From the NCBI RefSeq assembly GCF_932526225.1, contig NC_064037.1, forward strand, positions 14,707,703 to 14,771,702: 64,000 bases of DNA, in the 5' to 3' direction. The notes below the pieces were generated by a model. It did not search any database. It saw only the letters and a list, made by a program, of their open reading frames with translations, and had not been told where the DNA came from. A program made the translations under genes and the position numbers. Source of the DNA: Nematostella vectensis. Its lineage: Eukaryota > Cnidaria > Anthozoa > Actiniaria > Edwardsiidae. Shown piece after piece: positions 36,701 to 48,700 of the stretch (positions are counted from its first letter, which is position 1; every line of letters begins with the position of its first letter).

Positions 36701-39700
36701 AGCTATTAGTTTAAATAAAACATTAATTGACTTTTAAAAATAGTAGCTGCTGCTTGGGAAGTAGTAGCTGGCGGTTCCATTGGCCACCAGGCCTAAATGA
36801 AACCCCTGATGTATCTACAAGGTGCTGCTGTGTTGAAAGATGTTTATCTCAATTCTATAAAGTTTTTACAAACTTATTGTAATTACTGTAAATCTTGATA
36901 CAGTCTGTCAAAGTCTTCATGGTATTATATTTAACAAAAATGATTTTAATTATTAAAATAATCAATAGTAAATACTGTACATACATTCTATTTCAAATAA
37001 GTTCCACTAGGAGACTCAATGTGTTGTACCCGCATTGCCTCATCGGTAGATGAACAAAACATGTAAATAAAGACTAGTTCAGGTTTGGAAAGCTGGGTCC
37101 CTCTTGTTTGTTTCTGTGAACATTCACATGGCTCTCAGTGACCAGAACTTAGCAATTTATATGTAACATATGAACCAATGAATGTTGTGCATGGATTCTC
37201 TAGTGCAACTTTCTTTGAAATTGGTGTAAATCTAACTTGATATTCTTTATTTGATGTCATCTTTGTTGTTTTGTCAAAGGTCAAATGATCATATCTATGG
37301 CACAGTACCAAGGTCTACGTGAGGTGTCAATATGCAAAAAACAAAAAAGAGAAAAAAACTTAAATTTGCCATTGATGGCCATAGTATCCCTGGTATTTTA
37401 GTTTGTTTGTTTGTTTGTTTTTTGCAGTGTCTGGCTATTGGTGACTGAACATAACCAGGGCTAATTTGTATTGTCTTCTATTGAATTGCAGGTTCACCTC
37501 AACTGAAATTTGAACCTGCTATTGCAAATGTTGGGGATACTGAAGTCGGGGTATGTATAAGAACCATTTTTGCACTATTTGATGCAATTTTTAAACATGT
37601 TTAGCAGAATTTTGCAATTCACATATTATATTATAGGTCCCCTTCATCTTTTCATCCCATGGGGCTACTACTCAGAGACTTAAAGTTGTCTGCAAGGCAC
37701 AGACTTACAATGTTACCATTATCTCCAACTCAACCTGTGGCAAACCATCTGGTAGTACCCCGACCACACCCCCTCCCACGACAGCTCCAGCTAACGTCAC
37801 AGTGAACACCACCCAGTCATCTGGCACTTCCCTTCCGACGGTTGAACCCATGCCTGATATAGTTCTCTTTAAGTTCAACACATCCCTGGATGGGGTTAGT
37901 GTGTTGCAGTATTTGTTGGATACTTCTTCAAGTAAGGCTATAATCATTCAAGTCATTGCTTGTCTGTTGCTATGTGTATTGTACAGTATTAACAATAGAA
38001 ATGTACAGCAGAATTTAAACTCTATTTATAAAATGATTGAGATCTTATTTGTCCAATTAGTTCACATCCAAAACTTGATTAAACTCATGTGATCATTCAG
38101 GACATCACCAAAACCAGTCAACAACCCTGTGAATTCCATGATATTTGGCATTAAAATCTTTTCATTTAATTTCCTTTTTTTGTTTGGAGGGGGGACTAAA
38201 AATAACAAAGTATTTCCAAACATGGCCCAAGTAGAAGAACCACAAATAAAAAAGTAAATGCTGTTTGAAATTTGAAGCCAAACTTTTCACGATATGAAAA
38301 ATAATTTTATAAGAAAATAAAGCACATTTTTTTTGCCTTGCCATTTTAAAAAACCTCGGTGTTTGTTTGGGGAATTATCAAGCAGAGGTAAAGCACTTAA
38401 CCTCTGGTCTCATGTTTCACTGATCTACTCTCTAATTCTCCTAAAAAAAATAGCCTCGGTTTTCAAAACGCCAATTTTAAGTACAATGATATGCATTTAT
38501 TTGATGTATTTCTTTGTTTTTAATTGTACTTCACATGACAATGTTTTACTGTCGTTTTGCTAAAAAAAAACACATGAAAAACTATTCTTTTTTTTTTTAC
38601 CATGACATACTATTACCTTTACCACACAGGTCTTCCTGTTACATTCCACACCCCAGAGCTATCCCTAAGGCCTCCATCAGTGACCATCTATGGTTCATAT
38701 GCTGTCAGCTTAGCCCTAAGCATCCCTCAAAGGCTACCTCTAGATGTTGAATGCTCGCTGGCCTCTGCCAGGTCCCAAGCTAATGTGGTGGGTGTGGCAT
38801 GTCCCTCTAACCCCTTGGACACAGTGACAACAGCCGGCTCTTCAGTACAACTCAAGCTTGCTACAACTGAAGTGCAGTTCAAGGTACTGTACACTCCATA
38901 CTAATTATCAGTACACTGTATGTACATTGCCTTTTTGGATAACTACTGATCCTGAAATAAACTGCGTCAAAATCTGTTTTAGATGTACTGTATGTATTTT
39001 TATGTACTGGATGTATTTTTATCCAGATGTCTACTGTATGTACACAAATCATAAAGTAGGGCAAGCACACTGACTACCCAATGTCCCATTAGCTTGCTAG
39101 TGGCAATTTGATATAAAAAGGTTACAAGATTAAAGCAAAGCCTTTTTTATTAGAATTTGTGGCTTAGAAACACTTTTGACCTAAAAATATGTGGCTTAAA
39201 AATTAAAGTAAAGCACAATTCTATAAATTTGTTGTACCTTAAACACGAAGTTCCGCTATAAAAGGGAAAGCTCCTCCCATCCCCGGGCTCAAGAATGATC
39301 AGTTATTAATCAGCTGTCAATGAGTCAACATGTCAGGACAATTGCATTGAGCGCTAAATTCAAATTTCATATTCTAAATCAAATTAAATATTATTCCTAG
39401 ACTTTTCCACCTAAAATTATTCTATTTAAGGAAAAATAATGCTATACAAAGCTTTCTTTGCTTTAAAATACAAGCATTTTTATCAAGGCGCGAGAATAAT
39501 TGGTGCGGATGCCTTAGATTATGGATAGCGCAAAATTCAAAATTTTCACTGAAAACGTGAGTGGAGAGCAAATCACTAAATTTATCAACCTCTTAATACA
39601 ACTGTCTTGTTATCTGTACAAAAATAGTTTTATTCCAGCCGACTGATGCTCAGAAATAAGCAATTTTACAGGAGAATTATAATTTGTGACTGCTAGCGTG

Positions 39701-42700
39701 GCAGTGTTCTAATTATAATTGCAAATTCAAGCCCGGGGGTAGGAGAAGCTTTCCTTTTAAAGCAGAACCTCGTGTTTAAAGCCTTATGGTTGCTAACTTG
39801 TTATAAACCCTGAAACTTAGATGCAAATTACTTGAATATTACTTGAATAATTAATAAATATTTCTTCTTGTCTTGTGTGGCCTTTAACAGCTGCAACCTC
39901 TTTTTTCTTGCTTTTTCTGATCCAGCCTTTATCCATCTTCTTACAGAGGAATGAAGTATTGAAAACCCTCCTACTGACAATCACTGGCTCATCATCCTCT
40001 AAGATAAAGGACCTGGTGGTCTTGACATGCTGTCCTAAGGCAGCATCCGTTCCTGTACCACCCCCTGTAAGGGCGTCACTGTTCCTTGAGCTGTCCAGAC
40101 AGCAGAACATCAGCTGGGGGAACATTCAAGCTGGTAAGATGCAGTACATAGCCCTGCACAAAAGCTGGTAGCTGGTAAGATGCATAGCGAGGCTCAGAAA
40201 GGTTACCATAGGGTGGTAAGATGCATAGCGAGGCTCAAAAAGGTTACCATAGCCGGTACGATGCATAGCGAGGGTCAAAAAGGTTACCATAGCTGGTAAG
40301 ATGCATAGCGAGGCTCAAAAAGGTTACCATAGCTGGTAAGATGCATAAGAGGCTCAGAAAGGTTACCATAGCTGGTAAGATGCATAGCGAGGCTCCAAAA
40401 GGTTACCATAGCCGGTACGATGCATAGCGAGGCTCAAAAAGGTTACCATAGCTGGTAAGATGCATAGCGAGGCTCAAAAAGGTTACCATAGCCGGTACGA
40501 TGCATAGCAAGGCTCAAAAAGGTTACCATAGCTGGTAAGATGCATAGCGAGGCTCAAAAAGGTTACCATAGCCGGTACGATGCATAGCGAGGCTCAGAAA
40601 GGTTACCATAGGGTGGCAAGATGCATAGCAAGGCTCAGAAAGGTTACCATAGCTGGCAAGATGCATAGCGAGGCTCAGAAAGGTTACCATAGGGTGGTAA
40701 GATACATAGTGAGGCTCAAAAAGGTTACCATAGCTGGTAAGATGCATAGCGAGGCTCAAAAAGGTTACCATAGGGTGGTAAGATACATAGTGAGGCTCAA
40801 AAAGGTTACCATAGCTGGCAAGATGCATAGCGAGGCTCAGAAAGGTTACCATAGCTGGCAAGATGCATAGCAAGGCTCAAAAAGGTTACCATAGGGTGGT
40901 GAGATGCATAGAGAGGCTCAAAAAGGTTACCATAGCTGGTAAGATGCAAAGCGAGGCTCAAAAAGGTTACCATAGCTGGCAAGATGCATAGCGAGGCTCA
41001 GAAAGGTTACCATAGCTGGCAAGATGCATAGCGAGGCTCAGAAAGGTTACCATAGCTGGCAAGATGCATAGCGAGGCTCAGAAAGGTTACCATAGGGTGG
41101 CAAGATGCATAGCGAGGCTCAGAAAGGTTACCATAGGGTGGTAAGATGCATAGCGAAACTCAAAAAAGGTTACCACATCTGGTAAGATGCATAGCGAGGC
41201 TCAAAAAGGTTAGCTAGCAAGATGCAAAGCGTGGCTCAAAAAGGTTACCATAGCTGGTAAAATGCATAACTAGGCTTAAAAAGGTTAGCTTGTAAGATGC
41301 GTTTTTTGTTACGGAACATTTTTATAAACATGATTTGAGCTTATCTACCAGATTTTTGGGAGCTTTTTCTATTGGACATTTTGTAGACTTCAAAGATTAC
41401 TGTTTCTTTGACAGAATGTTGCCTTGCAAAAATCAGTAGCAGAATCAAAAGTTTTACATGGCTGCAACCGTCAGCTAGATATTGCAAATCGATTTTAGGT
41501 TGCCAAAGTGAAGATGTTTCATAAATATCTTATGCTGATATAGTCAGTAAGTGTTTTGTGCTGTGCTTTCTTGTAGGTGTGCAAAGTTCCACCTCCCCCC
41601 TGGATATTGATCTGACCTGTCCATGTGACCTCGAGCACAATGGCTGTGACATTGGGTGCTGTTGTGATAGGGTAAGTGCTAGAACCTGGGTTCCTTTCCA
41701 TCCCGCCGCCACCTCAGACACCTACCAAATTGACCATTTCACCTATCTGCAAACGGTTGTACTGTACTGACTTAATGTCCTATATAGTACGGTTGTACTG
41801 TACTGACCTAATGTCCTAATATAGTACGGTTGTACTGTACTGACCTAATGTCCTAATATAGTACGGTTGTACTGTACTGACCTAATGTCCTAATATAGTA
41901 CGGTTGTACTGTACTGACCTAATGTCCTAATATAGTACGGTTGTACTGTACTGACCTAATGTCCTAATATAGTACGGTTGTACTGTACTGACCTAATGTC
42001 CTAATATAGTACGGTTGTACTGTACTGACCTAATGTCCTAATATAGTACGGTTGTACTGTACTGACCTAATATAGAGATTACTTCATGGTTGGTGAGCGC
42101 GTACGATTTTTATTCACGAGTTGTGATGAAATCTAACGAACGAGCGAATAAAAATTGTACAAGCGAACCAACCATGAAGTAATTTGTTTATTATATATAT
42201 ACTGAGATTTAGAAACTAGAAAAAGATAAATATAGACAGAAACGGCAATCATTTATTATGCATGTATTATTATGCCAATAAAAAATCGACCGAAACAAAA
42301 CAAAACAAAACAACGAGTGAATATAAACTGTACAAAGCACTTTCCATGCTGTATTTTCTTTATTATATACATACTGAGAAATTTATAATAAGCTTATTAC
42401 ATAACATTTTATTAGAATTGGCTGCAGAGGCTCCGAGGTTTTTGCTGGTTTGTGCTGTTCGACGGTTCAGTTGAAGACAGACAGAAACTTACGTGAAATG
42501 AATCTGTCTCGCTAATGTCATGCACGAGACTGTAGCTCATGTTACACAAGTAGTGCACTTTTTAATCTCTGAAGCGATGGTTAACAAGTCACATAAAAAC
42601 CGATACGATTTTCTTCACTAGTGAAAAACATCGTATCTGGCATCTGATTGGTCGTACGATACTTTTTTTAAAATCGAACGACCAACCAGGAGTGCTTTTA

Positions 42701-45700
42701 CTGGTGAAAGGACAATTTTTATCCGATGAAATTTTGGTGCGTAAATCTCAGCATGTATAAATAAATCCTTTTATTGCATGCATGGCCATGCCCCCCCCCC
42801 CCCCCACCCAGCCATCTGTTTCCACCTGCCACCTTCAACACCTACCAAATTGATCATTCCAGCTATCTGCAAACTGTAGGATTGTACTGACCTAATGTAT
42901 ACATCCTTTGCTTGCATGCATGGCCATGCCCCCCCCCCCCCCCCCTCCACACACACACCCATCTGTTCCGACCTGCCACCTTCAATACCTACCAAATTGA
43001 TCATTCCAGCTACCTGCAGACTGTAGGACTGTACTGACCTAATGTATACATCCTGCATGCATGCATGGCCATGCCCCCCCCCCCCACCCATCTGTTCCCA
43101 CCTGCCACCTTCAATACCTACCAAATTGATCATTCCAGCTATCTGCAAACGGTTGTATTGTACGACCTAATGTATACATCCTTTGCTTGCATGCATGACC
43201 ATGCCCCTTTATCTGGTGTCACCTCAGATACCTGTTGAATTGATCGCTCCAGCTTTCCACACACGGCGGAACTGACCTATATATAGAGAGAGAGCTGCTC
43301 TCTACTTGCATGTACTGTACTGTATGGTCATGCTTTCCTATCTGCTTCCAGATCAAATATCTGTTGATTGATTTATATGACTTTCCACCCAGGTTTGTAC
43401 CTGCATACAGGAAGTTGTTTTTAACACGTGAATGCTTGCAAAGCATTTACAAGTTCTTGGAGGTTCATCTTTTGTGGTCTTTCTGTGCTTTCACAACACA
43501 GCAATCTTTAGATCATCCCGTAAACTTCTGGTATTGAACTTCCGGTTAAAGCTTAGCACTATAAAAGGGCTAAGTCATCGACCTAGCTAGTTTTTTTTTT
43601 TTTTTTTCAGAAAAGTCTTCGATGTAGGTTGAGCGTGGGCATGCGCCTTCGTTGCCGACGTCATTCGATCTTCGACGATTCAGTTGTTAGCTTGCAAATA
43701 AAACAAGTAAAATGCTAGCAAAGCTTTTTTTTCTTTGTTTTAGTACTTGCCGATTCGTGTTTCTGGGTTTTCGCGTTGTCTGTTTGAATTTCTGCTGAAA
43801 GAGCAGCTAGCCAAAACTGCAACTTTTGAAGTCAGAGAAACACAAGGGAAAAGCCTCTGTTAACAGGGTCTCTGTTTGCAGGGTAATAAGAGAAAGCCCC
43901 TGTTAGTAGGCCAAAATAAGAGGATAGATTTTCATAAGTTGTTTTTTCGATATTTTTTTCTAATCAACTAAATGTCAAACAAAACTCGTACAAACACATG
44001 GCCTCCGCTTATTCACTGAATAATGATTTTGCGCCTTTGTAGAATGTTGACATGCTTAAAACACATTGCATGTCAGTACATACTGACAAACTTTTTTCGA
44101 ACGGTACGATACCAATTAGTATCAAAGCTAATTGACTCAAAAATGAATTACACGGTGGTATAGCGGCTCGGTCACGTCCTAAGAGGCCGGAGGCTCGATT
44201 TTTCTTTTCTTTTTATAATAATAATAACAATAATAACAACAACAACAACAACAACAACAACTAATTTTACTGCCCTTTGTGTGTCATCACATCGAAAAGA
44301 AAAAAAGGTAAAATGGCATTTTTATGTACTCTCAGCTTTTTGGATGTGTCCATCCTGTGTTTACATTTGCATTCACGAGTTGGCTCACAGAGCATTTGAT
44401 TAACATGTGGCTATCTTGCATACCTGTCAAATAGATTGTTTGGACTTTCTCTTCAGGAGTGTACCTATAAACAGCCTTCCTATTTATTTCTTTGCCTTAT
44501 CGCATACCTTAAAAAAATATTGTCTCAACAATTCGATTAGCCTGTATAGACCAATAGCGTGCACCCATCTTACTCCAGTCTGGGCTATACACCCATTTCC
44601 ACCCATCATCTGCCATCACCACCTCATATACGTGACAAATTGGTTGTCCTTACTTCAGTCCACAAAGAACTGAACAAACACAGAGTGTTCTGATGCTTCT
44701 CTAGGAAATCCCTCACCCTTGAACCAAATCCTATACCTCTTATTTGCCGTTGGCAGCGAACATTCCTGACAAACTGGTTTTCCCTTCTGTTCCCACAGGG
44801 CTGTACAGACTCAGAGCGTGCATCTTTTACATGCATGTCAGGGTTCTTTGGTGGGGCTTCATCAGAGCGTCCATTTGAGTTCAGTTGCCAGGCAGTCTGG
44901 CCAGATTCCACCGACTGGCAGCCTTTTATGTGTGTAACGACGAACAACAGTCCTTTCCTGGGCTACTTTTATAACTTCACCTCACCATCAGCTGCTGTTG
45001 ATACCCTACAGTACAACAGTCTGCTTAATACCAACACAAGGACAAGGTAGGAGACCAGAGGGCAGAGCTAAAATATTAGGGGGACACTTTGTCTGGAGGG
45101 TGGAATGGGAACACGTATACCAAACTATTGATCGACTGTCACTTTTTTCTTGGGCTTTGTGTACTTCGGCTGTAAACTTAGCTATGGATCGATAATCGCT
45201 GTACTCTAGGAAGCCAGCTAAAACAAATGGGCGTGTATGGCTCCTCCAAGTGAATCATGGGTCAGTGGTCCAAGCCCCAGATTCTACAGTCCATGAGCTC
45301 AGTTGGGAGCACTGTGAGAGCACTGAACGTAATTATTATTGGGAGGGTTTTGTTATCGCATTCTTAACCCAGTTTAAAACCATATCTCATCAAAGGGAGT
45401 GTGTTTTGCACAACAGCTTTTCCTGAGTACCTTGCAGTTTTGTATTTTGCTAAACGCTGTTCACAACGCTTTACCACATTAACACTCCTTCACTATCCTC
45501 TTCACTGCACTAAACTGTTGCCATGACATGTCATGACTCACGGGTGATGACATCATCTACAGATACTCGTACCAGGCTCCCCAACAGACCCTGAGTAGCT
45601 CGGTTGCCGCCTACACAGTGAGCACGTCTGTCAAAACTGCTGCCAATAGTAAGGACGCAAACTACTTAACGGCAAGTCTTGGAATTCTGACACTGCCTGA

Positions 45701-48700
45701 AAGCATTTTTAACGGCGTCTGCTCTCAATTAGTACCGGTACGCTTCCTGGAAAATAGGGAATCAGTATGTGTGACGCAATTGACGGAATCACTTTGCTCA
45801 AGTTCCTCGATAATAAGTGCTTCGAGTTACTTGATGTCTCGGGGTGTGAGTAATCCTACCTGTCCTGTGCCGCCTGCTGTGCTGAAAGGCGGTCAACTAA
45901 GTACTCTTCAAGACCAAACCCCAATTCTAGCGGATGATCAAGTAGAATACTTCTGCACGGACGACGCAACGGGCGCCATTGTAAATTCAGGAGCCGGAGT
46001 GGGGATAGTGGAAACGACAGGATCTTCGTTATTCTCAGTACAGAGCTCTAATGCTAGTTCAAATAAGAATTGGCGGTGTGCCTTTGACGATGGACGCAAT
46101 CCTCCACTGCTGCCCTCGTACAATAGCAGCTCGAGGATATGTTCAAACGTCGTACTGAACGTTTCGTACCAGCTCGAATGGTCAGGCCAACAAATTAATA
46201 AGATCAAGGCTTTGCTAGTGATGGGCCAAGTACACATACAGCCTGCGTCGATCAGTAACCTAGCAACGAGTCAGTCACGTGTCAATTCCCTGACACAGCG
46301 CTTTAGTGTGAAGTTCGTCCACTTTCCAGGGTATAATGTGAGCAATACGGGAAATATAGCCCCTAACGCGAGTCAGCGCTCCGGGAACCCTGGCTACCAA
46401 CGGGGACTGCCGCTACTAGCTGCCATGGTTACGGCGCAGGTAAGCCAATCAGCTTCATGCCCTGTGTCGACTTCAGAAAGAGGAAGTAGGTAGGAAAGTA
46501 AGTCTAGGGTTCCTGTAGAAAGAGGAAAAATGAGGGTTGGCGTTTTATGTTTAATGCATCTGGAGATAGGTTGCTTCGCTGATGTTTCAAGCTTCGTCGA
46601 AGCAAAAAGGTCATATGTCTTACGATGTTTGTATTACGATTTTCTTTGAAATGTAAAGGCGGATTAAGACAGCACGATGTAGTCGTATGCGACCTGCTCA
46701 CGATATGTCTTAGTCATGATACACTACGACTTTCGTAGTTGAGCGTTGTACCGGAGTCGTAGGTCTATTTTACACTCTACGACTCGAGTAACAAGTCGCA
46801 TACGACTAAATCGCGATGTCTAATTCAGACTTAAGACAGACTCTTGAAATTTGTTTTGTACTCACTAGAGTACAACCCCGAGCAGTCTTTCCTTATGGTC
46901 ACCCGCCGGCGACAGTCTATGCACTTCCTCGTCCAATACCGGCATGCTTTACGGCAGCGCGATATCGACTGGCTGTCTGCTTCGACTGACCTTAGATGAC
47001 ATGCGCAACTGCTCGCAGCTCAGGGACCTGGTACGAGCCAATCAGGAGGCGCTGGTCCCCGCTACGCATGTTGGGCGCTCTGGAAATGCTGACGTTTCAA
47101 TGAGTGGAGATTGGTTGCCGATTTTGAGGTGATTACCTTAAATGCTATAAAATGAAATGCTGCATCTCGTTCGTTAAAACGATTTGAGGGCACCCACCAT
47201 GTCATCACACAATCATCCACACCAAAAACTATAGGCAAAGTCCAACTGTCCTGCGGCAAATAGCTTCATCATAGCTCAAGTAGGATCATTTTTGTATTGA
47301 ACATGCAGGTGGAACCCTAAAATTATTATGAATCACGTTGTGTTATGTGTATCTTATGCTATAATCTTTTGTCTAATATATATATATATATTAGCTCACT
47401 AAGTCCCCTGGTTATCCACAGGGAGCCCGATCGGTCCGGGTCACCATCAAACGGCGATTTTCCAGGCCAGTGCAGCCTTGTTCCTGCAGGGTTAACAGCT
47501 GAAATTCTGGTTTCGGAGGCTGGTAAGACTCGTGGTGTCTCGCAAATGGAAATTGTCGGCTTCAAACTAAGGTAATAAACGTACTATTTTCAATCATGGA
47601 AGGGGAAACTTAAAATGCGAGTTTTGGGAGGTATTTTATCGCCGTGATTCAAAATTTGATAAGCGTGAATCGTTATACGTGGCTCTTCAAAACTCATGAC
47701 TCGTGATCTCAAGGTGAGGATTGAACCCATCGAGCGAATGGTAGTTTACCGTGGATTTCCTATCTTTGGAACCCATGAATCGCGCAGGGTACCAACCTTA
47801 CGCACTGCCCTTCATTCACGCCTTCATTTTTGTTCTTTAGATACCAGTACACCACATGGAACTTCTTCTGTGTCAGCGGTTTTGGCCTCGGCTGCTTAGC
47901 AACCAACGCATCGACCAACGGCAGTGCGATTTCGAACTCAACGGTGACGCCAACTAATGTTACCGTGAACGCATCAGTCACTCCTTCCGGCGATAACGCA
48001 AGTGTCACACAGAGAAATTATGCACCGCGAACCCAGTACTTCGAGTTGAAGAGCACGGTAGTCTTTATTCGGGTCCCGTCGACAGACCCCGCCCGAGTCA
48101 AGAAGTGAGTTGTGTGACTGTAAGGTCTTATGTACTTATTATAAAACGGAAACGAGCTTTTTTCGAAACATTATTCTTGAGACTTCTAAACCTTTCAAAA
48201 GTGGGCGAGAATTTCTAAATCGAAAACTTTCTTTTGGGTATTATAGACTTTGCGACTTTTCTTAATCGAACCCCTAACCTTGAGTCTTTAGACTTTGCAA
48301 AATATTATTGTGAGGATTTGAATTTGTGTCAAGAGGAACGAACCTTATCGAATCGAGATCTTACAATTGAGGTTTTATAGAGTTTGGGCAAAGGGAAAGA
48401 ATATTTTCGGACCACTTGCCTTTTCCAATCGAAACCTCAGACTCTTATGCCCAGTGCACACTAGCAACATAACAACATAACGACATGGGCGCGCTCACTA
48501 TGTTTAGCCCGACATAACGACATGGACATAATGACATAAAAGAAATACATGTTTTTTTCTCTTATGTCGTTATGTCCATGTCGTTATGTCGCAGATAAGA
48601 GTGCGCGCGCCAATGTCGTTATCTCGATATGTCGCTAGTGTGCACTAGGCATTAGACTGTGAGGCAACTAGCTAAACTTGAACTAACCTTTTGGAACTGA

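Noticed and set aside
40523-40873. Repeat proteins on both strands in TCTN2 intron 10
   Set aside because: Frames of the 40-41-bp minisatellite; unit-length changes break them and no start or splice support exists.
40134-43210. CRISPR-like array
   Set aside because: Units are contiguous tandem repeats without unique spacers, in a eukaryotic intron.
45938-46237. Minus-strand frame opposite TCTN2 exon 13
   Set aside because: Shadow of the 877-base coding exon.
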